A DNA stretch of 64,000 nt from Cognatundibacterium squillarum (GCF_014652435.1 NZ_BMYU01000001.1:930001-994000); one strand, 5' to 3'. Positions 35,170 to 44,549 are shown, counted from the first letter of the stretch. Made by a program: numbers and translations. The notes: generated by a model from the sequence alone, not told the origin.

Positions 35170-35473
35170 AGATGTGACAAATTATGCAACAAAACTGAAA
35201 CAGAAATTATACGGGGAAATCAGGAAGATACACCGGAAATAGCTTACAAATCTCGATATTCAACAAATTTTAATATGCGTTAACGACCATGACTGACTTT
35301 TTAGTGACAGAAGGCAGCAAAAAGCCTCGCTGCGCGGACAAAAAGCCGCATTCATCACGATAAACGCCCGTCCAGACTCAGGATAGTCCGCATTGTGCGG
35401 CGCAGCAAGCGGGGTGCAGCAACTTTCGCTTTTTCACCCTCACCACGACAATTTTGGAGGGTGGACGCACATC
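35170..35473. other. divergent intergenic region between the coiled-coil gene and the trxA region
   Basis: About 300 bases with no gene I can support. It should hold promoters for the zapA operon (leftward) and the trxA region (rightward). GGAGG at 35455-35459 belongs to the candidate small frame that follows. Confidence 0.4.
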
Positions 35474-35692
35474 TTGAAAAAAAATAGGTTATTATCTGCC
35501 GCACGGTTGTTCTGGCTTGTTGCCACAGCAATCACATTTGCAGTCGCCGCTCAGGCATCTATTGAATCTGCAAAGTTCGTCCCCAGATCCGGCATATCAG
35601 CCGCCAGTGCAGACAAGCTAGGCCTGCCGCGCATACCGGTGGTCTGTGGCGCAAAACACTTTTATTTTTCCCTCAAGCTGAGGACTTCATGA
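35474..35692 (+). CDS. candidate small secreted protein overlapping the trxA start
   Basis: A 72-codon frame starting at TTG 35474. GGAGG lies about 14 bases upstream. The N-terminus ([27 protein letters not shown]) looks like a good Sec signal peptide with an AQA cleavage site near residue 28. The rest has no known family. Its TGA overlaps the trxA ATG (ATGA), as in translational coupling. The start codon is rare and the frame could be a chance reading of the trxA leader, so this is tentative. Confidence 0.3.
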   Translation: MKKNRLLSAARLFWLVATAITFAVAAQASIESAKFVPRSGISAASADKLGLPRIPVVCGAKHFYFSLKLRTS

Positions 35693-36015
35693 GCGATTTA
35701 ATCAAACACATTAGCGATGCTTCCTTTGAAGCAGATGTACTGAATTCTGACAAACCGGTTCTGGTCGATTTCTGGGCAGAATGGTGCGGCCCTTGCAAAA
35801 TGATCGCTCCGATTCTGGACGACGTTGCAAAGGAATACCAAGGCCGTCTGTCTATCGTTAAACTGAACGTGGATGACAATCAGGCAGTTCCTGCGAAATT
35901 CGGTATTCGCGGCATTCCTACCCTGATCCTGTTCAAAAACGGCGAAGTCGCTGCACAAAAAGTCGGCGCACTGGCAAAAGGTCAGCTGGTTTCCTTTATC
36001 GACGCCAATATTTGA
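35689..36015 (+). CDS. trxA: thioredoxin 1
   Basis: 108 residues with the active-site WCGPC (Cys33, Cys36), the conserved cis-Pro in RGIPTLILF and buried Asp in LVDFWAEW. Cytosolic disulfide reductase recycled by thioredoxin reductase. GAGGACTTC precedes the ATG. It is followed by rho on the same strand, a common trxA-rho order. A GC-rich hairpin GGCCTTGC/GCAAGGCC at 36027-36064 without T tract lies between them. Confidence 0.97.
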   Translation: MSDLIKHISDASFEADVLNSDKPVLVDFWAEWCGPCKMIAPILDDVAKEYQGRLSIVKLNVDDNQAVPAKFGIRGIPTLILFKNGEVAAQKVGALAKGQLVSFIDANI

Positions 36016-36203
36016 GTTATGATACAGGCCTTGCCGGCGCTGTTCCTCAGCGTCCCGCAAGGCCGGTTGCAGTCAGCCCCTGTATGAAATCAATAAGCCG
36101 CTGACGCAGCTAGCCATTAGAGACTTGCAAACACTCTGTTTCTTTAGTCATTCCCCCGTATTTTCCCCACCTAATTTCCCCGTTTCCGGGACACACATTC
36201 ACC

Positions 36204-37466
36204 ATGCATTTATCTGAATTAAAGGCCTTACATGTTTCCGCATTGCTGGAAATGGCCATCGGACTTGAAATTGACAATGCCGCCCGGATGCGCAAACAGG
36301 AACTGATGTTTGCGATCCTGAAAAAGCGCGCCAAAGCCGGCGAACAGATTTTCGGTGACGGCACGCTGGAAGTGCTGCCGGATGGTTTCGGTTTCCTGCG
36401 CTCGCCGGACGCCAGCTACATGGCATCGACGGACGACATTTACATTTCTCCGTCCCAGATCCGTCGTTTCAACCTGCACACCGGCGATTCGATCGAAGGT
36501 GAAGTGCGTACACCGAAAGACGGCGAACGTTATTTCGCGCTGGTGAAAGTCGACAAGGTCAACGGGGAATCGCCGGAAGCGTCGAAGCACCGTATTCTGT
36601 TTGAAAACTTAACGCCGCTGCATCCGAACAAGATCCTGCATCTGGAACGTGAAATGCGCGGCGAAGAAAATGTCACCGGCCGTATTATCGACATGATCGC
36701 GCCGATTGGCCGTGGTCAGCGCGGCTTGCTGGTGGCATCGCCGAAATCCGGTAAATCCGTGATGCTGCAACACGTTGCGCATGCGATTACCACCAATCAT
36801 CCTGACGTAACCCTGATCGTGCTGCTGATCGACGAACGTCCGGAAGAAGTCACCGAAATGCAGCGTTCCGTCCGCGGCGAAGTGGTTGCATCGACTTTCG
36901 ATGAACCACCGATGCGCCACGTACAGGTTGCTGAAATGGTGCTGGAAAAAGCCAAGCGTCTGGTCGAAATGAAAAAAGACGTGGTCATTCTGCTCGACTC
37001 CATCACCCGTCTGGCCCGTGCTTACAACACCGTGATCCCTGCGTCCGGTAAAGTGCTGACTGGTGGTGTGGATGCGAATGCGCTGCAGCGTCCTAAACGC
37101 TTCTTCGGTGCGGCACGTAATGTTGAAGAAGGCGGCTCGCTGACCATCATCGCAACTGCGCTGATCGAAACCGGCAGCCGTATGGATGATGTGATTTACG
37201 AAGAATTCAAAGGTACCGGTAACATGGAAGTGCATCTCGAACGCCGTCTGGCCGAGAAGCGCGTGTATCCGTCGATCAACCTGAACAAATCCAGTACCCG
37301 TCGTGAAGAATTGCTGATCAAACCGGATCAGTTACAGAAGATCTGGGTACTGCGCAAACTGCTGTACGGTATGGACGAGATCGAAGCGATGGAGTTCATC
37401 CTCGACAAAATGCGCTCAACCAAAAACAATGCAGAGTTTTTTGAAATGATGCGCCGCGGCGGTTAA
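36204..37466 (+). CDS. rho: transcription termination factor Rho
   Basis: 420 residues, the usual size. N-terminal RHO_N helices ([39 protein letters not shown]), cold-shock RNA-binding domain ([22 protein letters not shown]), and the hexameric ATPase with Walker [12 protein letters not shown], Walker [18 protein letters not shown] loop [20 protein letters not shown] and the R loop [23 protein letters not shown]-dependent translocase ending transcription at Rho sites. Downstream of trxA. Confidence 0.98.
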   Translation: MHLSELKALHVSALLEMAIGLEIDNAARMRKQELMFAILKKRAKAGEQIFGDGTLEVLPDGFGFLRSPDASYMASTDDIYISPSQIRRFNLHTGDSIEGEVRTPKDGERYFALVKVDKVNGESPEASKHRILFENLTPLHPNKILHLEREMRGEENVTGRIIDMIAPIGRGQRGLLVASPKSGKSVMLQHVAHAITTNHPDVTLIVLLIDERPEEVTEMQRSVRGEVVASTFDEPPMRHVQVAEMVLEKAKRLVEMKKDVVILLDSITRLARAYNTVIPASGKVLTGGVDANALQRPKRFFGAARNVEEGGSLTIIATALIETGSRMDDVIYEEFKGTGNMEVHLERRLAEKRVYPSINLNKSSTRREELLIKPDQLQKIWVLRKLLYGMDEIEAMEFILDKMRSTKNNAEFFEMMRRGG

Positions 37467-37481
37467 TCCCCGTCTGCACAG

Positions 37482-37518
37482 AAAAACGGTGAATTGCGAA
37501 AGCAACTCACCGTTTTTT
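37482..37518 (+). terminator. intrinsic terminator of rho
   Basis: AAAAACGGTGA pairs with TCACCGTTTTTT; an inner TTGC-GAAA-GCAA stem forms the top. Confidence 0.88.
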
Positions 37519-37615
37519 GTTTTTATACGCCCGCATCTTTTCCCTGTCGCCCCGATATTTCTCACCGCAGACGCCGCCTGACATCTGCCGGATCCTCCCG
37601 ATTTCATCTGCGCTA

Positions 37616-37716
37616 TTGTGCAGAACTCCGCATCTGCCATTTCCGGACAGCCAGACTTTCTGCCGACAACAGGCAGATCGCTGTGCTGAACACCGCATTT
37701 CCGGCATTTTCCGGCG
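37616..37716 (+). repeat. dispersed intergenic repeat, copy 4
   Basis: TGTGCAGAACTCCGCATCTGCCATTT, core variant AGACTTTCTGCCGACAAC, GTGCTGAACACCGCATTT and a tail with CCGGCATTTT and CCGGCGTTTT. Lies 100 bases after the rho terminator. Confidence 0.88.
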
Positions 37717-37867
37717 TTTTTACTCGCTAACGCCAAGGCCGTAACAACAGCACCAGCCAGCAGCAAACACCACCCGTCGCAGACAAATTGATTTGCATGA
37801 TCAAAACAACAAGAATAACGATTCAATCGATGCATTGCCCCGCTACCCGCAAAATACGCCCTACCCC

Positions 37868-38401
37868 ATGCTGAACATCCACAAACTGCGCCAGCGCGCG
37901 ACTGAACTGAAACCCGTACTCGGCAGCCTACTGGCAGCCGGTATTACGACATTTATTCTGTCGCAGCGTCATATGGGAGAAGGTTTAGCCGTGGTTGCGG
38001 TGATCTTCATCCCCTGGCTGCTGTTTAAGATCTATGACTATGTCAAAGAACCGGAACAGCGCCACCTGTTGATACAGAAAATCCTGATCTGGCTGCTGGC
38101 CATCAGTCTGATCACCATTATCCATTTGGTACGCCATCACTATGTACGCACCCATGCGCAAAACATCGCTGACAGAATTCAAAACTTCGCCGACCAGCAC
38201 GGCCACTACCCGCCCGATCTGCAAAGCATAGGCACATCCCCGGCGCAGGAGAAAGCTCTACTGGGTATGTTTCACTACGGCTTACCGGACAACAAAGGCC
38301 CCGACGCTAAACCCGATTTTTTCTATGTCGCGACCTATATGCACATAGAAGTTGATCGCTATGACTTCAATGCGCGGCGCTGGGAGCATGTGTACGACTG
38401 A
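37868..38401 (+). CDS. membrane protein, pseudopilin-like C-terminal half (first of a tandem pair)
   Basis: 177 residues from ATG 37868, which aligns exactly with the start of its paralogue (RATELK versus RTTELK at the same position). An in-frame TTG at 37793 would add 25 residues. Three hydrophobic segments (LGSLLAAGITTFILS, GLAVVAVIFIPWLLF, ILIWLLAISLITIIHLV) are followed by an external part with IADRIQNFADQHGHYPPDLQSI, which recalls the helix-then-YP pattern of type II pseudopilins, and a C-terminal YDFNARRWEHVYD. No known family; a duplicated gene of unknown role. Confidence 0.62.
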   Translation: MLNIHKLRQRATELKPVLGSLLAAGITTFILSQRHMGEGLAVVAVIFIPWLLFKIYDYVKEPEQRHLLIQKILIWLLAISLITIIHLVRHHYVRTHAQNIADRIQNFADQHGHYPPDLQSIGTSPAQEKALLGMFHYGLPDNKGPDAKPDFFYVATYMHIEVDRYDFNARRWEHVYD

Positions 38402-38486
38402 GACGCCAGACCAGCGCTGCAGCCACTTCTATTGAAAGCCCTCAAACTCCACCCGAATCACTGACTAACGGATCGAATGTCATACA

Positions 38487-39020
38487 ATGCAAAAGCTCTC
38501 AGAACAAGGCTCACGCACCACTGAACTGAAATCCGTACTCGGCAGCCTGCTGGCTGCGAGCATCGTGACATTCCTTTTGTCACAGCGCGGCGCCGGTTTC
38601 ATGCTGATTTTCTTTGGTTTTATCTGTATCCCATGGCTGCTGCAAAGTATTTACTACTACATCAGCAAGCCCGCGCAGCGAAAGCTGTTAACACAAAAAA
38701 CCCTGATCTGGCTGATCGCTTTGTTCATAATCGCGGGCATCCATCTGGTACGCCATCACCATGTACGCAACCAGGCGCAAGACATCGCCGACAGGATTCA
38801 GCGCTACGCTGATCAACACGGCCATTACCCGCCCGGTCTCGAAAGCATACGCAGGCCTGAAGAACTGAACGAAGTCTCACTGACTCGCTTCAGCTACGTA
38901 TTACCGGACAACGAGGAGCGCGATGCACAGCCTGCGTTTTTTTATCCGTCCACCTTCGTAGCTTTCGAAACTGAAAATTATGACTTCAAGACACGGCGCT
39001 GGGAGCATGATTCTCGCTGA
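38487..39020 (+). CDS. membrane protein, second of the tandem paralogous pair
   Basis: 177 residues, same length as its neighbour and similar throughout: TELKSVLGSLLAASIVTFLLSQR, LIWLIALFIIAGIHLVRHHHVRNQAQDIADRIQRYADQHGHYPPGLESI and a final YDFKTRRWEHDSR. Three transmembrane helices in the first 90 residues, then a soluble domain. The best-kept segments are the HLVRHH...IADRIQ.FADQHGHYPP block and the C-terminal RRWEH. Function unknown. Confidence 0.65.
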   Translation: MQKLSEQGSRTTELKSVLGSLLAASIVTFLLSQRGAGFMLIFFGFICIPWLLQSIYYYISKPAQRKLLTQKTLIWLIALFIIAGIHLVRHHHVRNQAQDIADRIQRYADQHGHYPPGLESIRRPEELNEVSLTRFSYVLPDNEERDAQPAFFYPSTFVAFETENYDFKTRRWEHDSR

Positions 39021-39070
39021 TCCCGCTTATAATCAATATCAATATTCATCTTATTGATCGGGACACGTTT

Positions 39071-39559
39071 ATGAGTAGGCAGTTAACGGCTTTATTTATC
39101 AGACTCTTTTCAATATGGCTGGCGTTGATGGGTCTTCAGATTTATTTTATTTTTTACGCATCCAAAGACCTTCTCCAAATTCCCTTCTACCTTTCGCTGC
39201 TATGCATTGCGCTGCCAGTACTGCTTGCTGTCGTTATGTGGAAGTTCCCTTTAGCAATCGCCGGAAAATTATTAAACGGCATTCATTCTTCTGAAGAAAA
39301 AACCAGTATTTCCAGTCGGGATATTGTAGCAATTGCGTCCGTTGTCATTGGGCTCTGGACAGTAATCAACGCGCTTCCGAACGCCGTTGGCGGATTTGTA
39401 ACGGTGATAGGGCTTTTTAGACAAGGAATGTTTGATACATCCTATGCGATGTCGAAGCTGGCAATCTTACTACAATTTGGTATTGGCTCATATCTGATAT
39501 TCAGACCATGGTCACTGGCTAACCGGATTTTTCCGACACACGCCAGTGCAGATCAGTAA
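39071..39559 (+). CDS. hypothetical inner-membrane protein
   Basis: 162 residues with about four hydrophobic helices (LFIRLFSIWLALMGLQIYFIFYA, FYLSLLCIALPVLLAVVMW, IVAIASVVIGLWTVINALP, AILLQFGIGSYLIF). AT-richer than its neighbours. No family recognised. Same strand as the two paralogues before it and as the AlkD-like gene after it, but with no tight coupling. Confidence 0.6.
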   Translation: MSRQLTALFIRLFSIWLALMGLQIYFIFYASKDLLQIPFYLSLLCIALPVLLAVVMWKFPLAIAGKLLNGIHSSEEKTSISSRDIVAIASVVIGLWTVINALPNAVGGFVTVIGLFRQGMFDTSYAMSKLAILLQFGIGSYLIFRPWSLANRIFPTHASADQ

Positions 39560-39580
39560 TTCACATCTGAGTACTTCATC

Positions 39581-40270
39581 ATGCCCCACAACACCGCTCT
39601 GCAAGCCTTACAGCACACCTTACTCAGCCACGCCAATCCGCAGAAGGCGCAGGCGATGGCGGATTATCAGCGCGGGCAATTTGCGTTTATCGGTTTGTCT
39701 GCGCCGGAGCGGCGGGCGCTGGTGAAATCGCTGGGCTGGAAAAAATTTCCGCGTACAGAATTGCTGAGGCTGGTGCAGGCATGCTGGGAGTTGCCGCAGC
39801 GTGAGTTTCAGTATGTGGCGGTGGATTTGCTGGCGGCGCATCACAAGCTGTTGCAAACCGAAGATATTGCGTTGTTACTGACGCTGGCGCAGCAGCGTTC
39901 CTGGTGGGACAGCGTGGACGGGCTGGCGGGCGTGATGGGGGATTTGCTGCGGCGTCTGCGTGATACGGATGCGACGGTGATTGCGCAGATGGACGCCGCG
40001 ATACAGCACGAAAATTTCTGGGTGCGCCGGATTGCGATGCTGCATCAGCTGGGATGGCGTAAAGCGACCGATACGCAGCGCCTGTTCGGTTACGCGCTGC
40101 AACTCAGCCATGAGCAGGAATTTTTTATCCGCAAAGCCATAGGCTGGGCGTTGCGCGATTATGCACGGGAAGCACCGGAAGCAGTGCGCGCCTTTGTGCT
40201 GGCGCACCGCGATCAGTTGTCGCCACTCAGTCAGCGTGAAGCCTTAAAGCACTGCGCTGAAGCGATATAA
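39581..40270 (+). CDS. AlkD-like DNA alkylation repair protein (HEAT-like repeats)
   Basis: 229 residues, typical for AlkD. Helical HEAT-like repeats with the family blocks YQRGQFAFIGLSAPERRALVKSL, REFQYVAVDLLAAHHKLL, WWDSVDGLAGVMGDLLRR and NFWVRRIAMLHQLGW...FFIRKAIGWALRDYAR. The W, D and R residues in WWDSVD and IGWALRDY match the DNA glycosylase active-site cleft. It should excise cationic alkyl bases (N3- and N7-alkylpurines). Repeat copy 5 lies just after it. Confidence 0.92.
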   Translation: MPHNTALQALQHTLLSHANPQKAQAMADYQRGQFAFIGLSAPERRALVKSLGWKKFPRTELLRLVQACWELPQREFQYVAVDLLAAHHKLLQTEDIALLLTLAQQRSWWDSVDGLAGVMGDLLRRLRDTDATVIAQMDAAIQHENFWVRRIAMLHQLGWRKATDTQRLFGYALQLSHEQEFFIRKAIGWALRDYAREAPEAVRAFVLAHRDQLSPLSQREALKHCAEAI

Positions 40271-40325
40271 CTACCTGCATGACATCGCCGGACAAGGCAG
40301 ATTCTCCGGCGCAGCGACACCTCCA

Positions 40326-40425
40326 TTGTGCAGAAAGCCGCATGAGTGTTTTACGGAGAGCCGGACTTTCTGCCGACGACAAGCGGATTGCTGTGCTGAA
40401 CACCGCATTTGAGGCAGATTCGGGC
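40326..40425 (+). repeat. dispersed intergenic repeat, copy 5
   Basis: TGTGCAGAAAGCCGCAT, GAGAGCCGGACTTTCTGCC, GACGACAAGCGGATTGC and GTGCTGAACACCGCATTT. Lies 55 bases after the AlkD-like gene. Confidence 0.9.
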
Positions 40426-40541
40426 AAAAAACGCGGTTGCTGGCATCCTGTGATCAGGTTCCACCCATAGTCGCGGCAAAGCACACTGATGTCCGGCAGA
40501 ACAAGTCAGCATCGCCTAATCGTGCAGCGTTCTCAGAAATA

Positions 40542-40573
40542 AAAAACGGCAGCGAACTGCGCTGCCGTTTTTG
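40542..40573. terminator. bidirectional intrinsic terminator
   Basis: AACGGCAGCG, loop AACTG, CGCTGCCGTT with A and T runs on both sides; between the AlkD-like gene and the convergent MORN gene. Confidence 0.88.
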
Positions 40574-40595
40574 TGCAAGCTGATCACGGAAAGTA

Positions 40596-42293
40596 TCAGC
40601 GCCACTGCACCTCTTTCATTTCGCCGAGCCACTGCCACTCACCTTGTCCGCGACGGAAGCGCAGCCACATTTTGTCGCAGCCATCAAACGGAATAAACAC
40701 TTCAAACGATTCTTCGTTTTCCTTTTGCGTCAGCATGCCGAGGCAGGAACCGAGCTGCGCCACTTCGGTCACACGGAAGGCTTCAAAACGTCCATCCGGA
40801 TACACTTCCAGCCAGCGGTCCGGTTTCACCAGTCGCCAGTCGCGGCGACCCGGCGGTTCAAACGGATAATCGAAATAAAAGCGTGCCAGCAAACCCGCTT
40901 CAGCACGTGCCTGTTCCTGCTCAAAACGTTCCAGCGCCTGACGTGCGGCATCTGCTGCGGGACCTTCCTGCTGCAGACTCAGTACACGGCGGTAAGATTT
41001 TTGCGCAGGCATTTTTTCATCCATTTTTTCCTGCGCCTGCGCCAGAAACAGCCATGCCAGCGCATTGTTCGGATTCGCCTGCAAAATCTGGCGGTACTGT
41101 TTTGCTGCGACCGGATAGCGGCCAGCATCAAACTCTTTCACCGCGGCTTCCAGTTGCGCCATTTCAGGATCGCGTGCAGCCGGTGCTGCTTTGGCATTGA
41201 CGTTCGCGCCGGTTTTGGCCGGCGTGCCTTTTGCCGCTTTGCTACGCGCTTCCGGTTCTGGCTTCGGTGCGTCTGCGCTGGTCAGCGGTGGTGGCGACAC
41301 CAGATTGCCCATGTTCCAGACCTGTGCAGTCTGGCGTCCTGTGTTATCGGTGCTGATGCCTTCGCCGTGGCGTTTGCCTTCGCTGAACTGGCCCTGGTAC
41401 TGCGTACCGTTCGGTAATTTTTCGATACCGGCACCGTGTTGCTTGCCGTTCAGAAAACCGCCCTGATAAAAATAACCCGCCGTCGTGGAGAACACGCCGT
41501 TGCCGGTGCGTTCATTTTCCACAAAGTCGCCGGTGTACTGGCTGCCGTCCGCCCAGGTATAACTGCCCTGACCGTGGCGTTTACTTGCGACAAACATACC
41601 CTGATAACGACTACCGTCTTTCCAGATAAATGTTCCCTCGCCCTGCTGCTGGCCTTTGACAAAACTACCTTCGTAGCGATTGCCGTCAGCGGTGACAAAT
41701 ATACCCTGACCGGTACGTTCACCATCCACAAAATCGCCGCTGTAACGGTTACCGTCCGGCCAGCGTAAACTGCCCTGCCCCGTGCGGGCATCCTCCACAA
41801 ACGGGCCTTCGTAACGCATGCCGCTAGCCCACAGCAATGCACCGCGACCATGCTTTTTGCCATTCACAAAATCGCCTTCGTACACATCGCCATTCGCCCA
41901 GACAAATTTGCCCTGACCGGTGCGCTGATCATTCACGAAGTCGCCTTCATAACGATTGCCGTTCGCCCAACTGTAAATACCTTTACCGTGCTTTTCGCCG
42001 TTCACAAAAATGCCGTCATACACATTACCGTCCGGCCAGCTGTAACGGCCACGGCCGTTGCGTTTGCCTTGTGAAAATTCACCTTCATACCGCTCGCCGC
42101 TGGGCCAGGTCATCACACCGCGGCCATGCAGCGTGGTGCCAATGGCTTCGCCCTGATAGGTTGCACCGTTCGGATACTGCACGCTGTAGGGCTGGGTTTG
42201 CTGCGATACGGCCAGCGGCGTTTGCAGTGCCAGCGCCAGCAGCGTTGCGGCCTGCACACTGCGTGCTATCGTCTGAATCTTATTTTTTTTCAT
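40596..42293 (-). CDS. secreted MORN-repeat protein with TPR domain
   Basis: 565 residues. Signal peptide-like N-terminus (ARSVQAATLLALALQTPLAVSQ). Residues about 40-320 hold about 12 MORN repeats of 23 residues (YxGxFxxGxxxGxGxxxWxxGxx, for example RYEGEFSQGKRNGRGRYSWPDGN). A Pro/Ala/Lys linker leads to a TPR-like block (VKEFDAGRYPVAAKQYRQILQANPNNALAWLFLAQAQEKM) and a unique C-terminal domain with WLGEMKEVQW. MORN repeats bind lipids or peptidoglycan-like surfaces in other proteins. It starts nine bases after the Gln-rich gene stop and is probably co-transcribed with it. Function unknown. Confidence 0.85.
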   Translation of the reverse strand: MKKNKIQTIARSVQAATLLALALQTPLAVSQQTQPYSVQYPNGATYQGEAIGTTLHGRGVMTWPSGERYEGEFSQGKRNGRGRYSWPDGNVYDGIFVNGEKHGKGIYSWANGNRYEGDFVNDQRTGQGKFVWANGDVYEGDFVNGKKHGRGALLWASGMRYEGPFVEDARTGQGSLRWPDGNRYSGDFVDGERTGQGIFVTADGNRYEGSFVKGQQQGEGTFIWKDGSRYQGMFVASKRHGQGSYTWADGSQYTGDFVENERTGNGVFSTTAGYFYQGGFLNGKQHGAGIEKLPNGTQYQGQFSEGKRHGEGISTDNTGRQTAQVWNMGNLVSPPPLTSADAPKPEPEARSKAAKGTPAKTGANVNAKAAPAARDPEMAQLEAAVKEFDAGRYPVAAKQYRQILQANPNNALAWLFLAQAQEKMDEKMPAQKSYRRVLSLQQEGPAADAARQALERFEQEQARAEAGLLARFYFDYPFEPPGRRDWRLVKPDRWLEVYPDGRFEAFRVTEVAQLGSCLGMLTQKENEESFEVFIPFDGCDKMWLRFRRGQGEWQWLGEMKEVQWR

Positions 42294-42302
42294 GACACGC
42301 CC

Positions 42303-44336
42303 TTACTTTTTCCCGAAGCTGCATTCACGCACATCTGTCACACGAATTTCCACTTCTTTCACCGGGCAAGGCGGCTTAGGGTCGATCTTGTAGGTATCGC
42401 CAAAGCAACCACTCATACCGATGAAATTATCCGCGACACCACGACTCGGATAGCCCGCTGATCCGGGGCAGTATGCATCATACGATACATCCACACAGTA
42501 ATCGCCTTTCGGGCGCTGCTTTGGCAGCACACCTGTTGCATAGTAATGGCCTTCTCCGTCAGGACATTTCGTCGCCACCAGACGGATACCGGCAATCAAC
42601 GCCTGAAAATAGTTCGATTTTTTCTGCGCTTCTTCTGCTTTGCGCTCTGCTTCTTTTTGCAGATATTCCGCGCTGTGGCCGCTGGTTTTCTGTTGTCCGG
42701 CGGCTGGCATTCCACCGTTCTGCGGATAACCATATCCATTGTTTGCCGCGTTATTCTGGTAGCCGCCGGCATTTGCGCCGCCTTGCGTGGCCGTGCTCTG
42801 CGTGCGACTTTGCTGCAGCAAACCGGACTGGCTGACCGGTGCATTGGCGGGACGCGCAGAACCACCGGATTGCACTGGCAATGTCTGCACCCGCTCATGT
42901 TGTTGCGTCTGCCCCTGAGAATGTTGCGACTGGTTTTGCTGTTGAGGTGCATTAATCACGCCAGTAGGCTGCAAGCCGCTGTGCTGCCCGGGCTGACGAA
43001 TCGAGCCGTTGTACACCGGCTGCTGGTGTTGTTGCTGCTGCACCGGCTGATGCTGCATCTGCGCATTGCCGTTAGCGACAGTATGTGCGGATTGCGCACC
43101 ATTGTGCTGTTGCAGATACATTTGTGCTGCGGCAGGAAGATGCTGATTCTGCTGCACCGGCACACTGGTTACCACCGCTGCCGGTGGTGCAGACGGCGTA
43201 CGCTGCGCATTCGGCACGGTGCCATTGGCAGGCGCAGGCTGCGCCTGCAACTGCCGTGGCTGTACCGGTGCGGGGACCGGCTGCTGCATTTGATTTACCG
43301 GCACTGGCTGCGGTTGCTGAGGTTGTTGCGGCGTTACGACCTGATTTTGCGGCTGTAACTGACGTGGCGCAACCGATGCCGGCGGCATGCCCTGCACTGG
43401 CTGAATCTGCGGCTGCAACTGACGTACAGGCTGTGCCTGTGTTTGCTGTTGTTGCTGTTGCGTCTGCTGCATCAGTTGTTGCTGCGAGACGGGCTGACGC
43501 TGTTGCATCTGCTGTTGCTGCATTTGCTGCTGTTGCAATTGTTGCTGATACTGTTGTTGCTGCACTTGCTGATTCTGCTGCTGCGTGTACTGATTCTGCA
43601 CCGGTTGCACCTGTACCGGCTGCTGGCGCTGCTGCATCTGTTGCTGTTGCAACTGCTGCTGATACTGTTGTTGCTGCATCTGCTGATTCTGCATTTGCTG
43701 CTGTTGCAGTTGCTGCTGACGTTGCTGCATCTGCTGCTGTTGAATCTGTTGCTGCTGAATCTGCTGTTGCTGGATTTGTTGTTGCTGCAACTGCTGTTGC
43801 TGTAGCTGCTGCTGGCGTTGCTGCGCCTGCTGTTGCTGCATCTGTTGCTGCTGCATCTGCTGTTGCTGGATTTGTTGTTGCTGTAACTGCTGCTGACGCT
43901 GCTGCGCCTGCTGCTGTTGCATTTGCTGCTGGTATTGCTGCTGTTGCATCTGTTGTTGCTGCAACTGTTGCTGGCGCTGGCGTTCGTTTTCCTGGCGCTG
44001 ACGCTCACGCTCAGCTTCCTGACGTTGCCTTTCCTGTTCGCGCTGACGTTCGCGCTCCTGCTCCTGACGCTGTCTTTCCTGCTCACGCTGGCGTTCACGT
44101 TCCATTTCCTGACGCTGGCGCTCCTGCTCACGCTGGCGCTCCATTTGCTCCTGCTGACGGCGCTGTCTTTCCGCTTCCTGCTGGCGCTCGCGCTCCATAC
44201 ATTGCTGTTGCAGATACGGTGGATTGGTCGGCGGGCAGTAAGCCTGCACCTGTTCTGACCAGCACAGAATGGCAGCTGTCAGGGATAACAATAACGGAGA
44301 TGCGCTGCGGCGCGAAAATGGCGAAGAAGTAGCCAC
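42303..44336 (-). CDS. secreted Gln-rich low-complexity protein with Cys-rich C-terminal domain
   Basis: 677 residues from a GTG at 44336 with AAAGG upstream. A signal peptide-like start (PLLLSLTAAILCWSEQVQAYC) is followed by a charged ERQR-rich helix (about 47-115), a Gln/Met-rich segment of about 190 residues built on QQQ(L/M/I)QQQQ units, a Gln/Pro/Val-rich segment to about 560, and a conserved-looking 100-residue C-terminal domain with six or more Cys (TKCPDGEGHYYA, YCVDVSYDAYCPGSAGYPSRG, SGCFGDTY). It looks like an exported, extended or prion-like protein. First gene of a two-gene operon with the MORN protein. No family recognised. Confidence 0.75.
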   Translation of the reverse strand: MATSSPFSRRSASPLLLSLTAAILCWSEQVQAYCPPTNPPYLQQQCMERERQQEAERQRRQQEQMERQREQERQRQEMERERQREQERQRQEQERERQREQERQRQEAERERQRQENERQRQQQLQQQQMQQQQYQQQMQQQQAQQRQQQLQQQQIQQQQMQQQQMQQQQAQQRQQQLQQQQLQQQQIQQQQIQQQQIQQQQMQQRQQQLQQQQMQNQQMQQQQYQQQLQQQQMQQRQQPVQVQPVQNQYTQQQNQQVQQQQYQQQLQQQQMQQQQMQQRQPVSQQQLMQQTQQQQQQTQAQPVRQLQPQIQPVQGMPPASVAPRQLQPQNQVVTPQQPQQPQPVPVNQMQQPVPAPVQPRQLQAQPAPANGTVPNAQRTPSAPPAAVVTSVPVQQNQHLPAAAQMYLQQHNGAQSAHTVANGNAQMQHQPVQQQQHQQPVYNGSIRQPGQHSGLQPTGVINAPQQQNQSQHSQGQTQQHERVQTLPVQSGGSARPANAPVSQSGLLQQSRTQSTATQGGANAGGYQNNAANNGYGYPQNGGMPAAGQQKTSGHSAEYLQKEAERKAEEAQKKSNYFQALIAGIRLVATKCPDGEGHYYATGVLPKQRPKGDYCVDVSYDAYCPGSAGYPSRGVADNFIGMSGCFGDTYKIDPKPPCPVKEVEIRVTDVRECSFGKK
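43440..43990 (-). repeat. CAG/CAA triplet-repeat tract coding for poly-Gln
   Basis: About 550 bases of imperfect CAG/CAA/ATG/CTG codons (minus strand) within the Gln-rich gene. Codons alternate, so it is not a pure microsatellite, but slippage or recombination between units is likely. Confidence 0.9.
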
Positions 44337-44500
44337 GGCAAGCCTTTATACGGAAACACAGTAGAAGCAAGTATTGTAAGTGGGCGTTCCGGCCGGAAAC
44401 AATGCCAAAACATTACGATCCATGCATTTTCCGGAAATTTACCTGCAATTCGTGGAAGATCGCGCAACATGCAATCTGCTGCATCTTTTGTTCCGCGCAT

Positions 44501-44531
44501 AAAAAAAGGCTTGCCGCAGCAAGCCTTTTTC
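44501..44531. terminator. bidirectional intrinsic terminator
   Basis: AAAAAAAGGCTTGC, CGCA, GCAAGCCTTTTT. It ends the leftward efflux operon just after the outer-membrane channel gene. Confidence 0.9.
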
Positions 44532-44549
44532 AGAAGAAAGATCTCCTTC

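Noticed and set aside
43085..44332. 415-codon open frame on the plus strand, Ala/Val-rich
   Set aside because: It is antisense to the Gln-rich gene; the CAG/CTG triplet composition keeps all opposite frames open and gives unnatural Ala/Val runs. No ribosome binding site or family.
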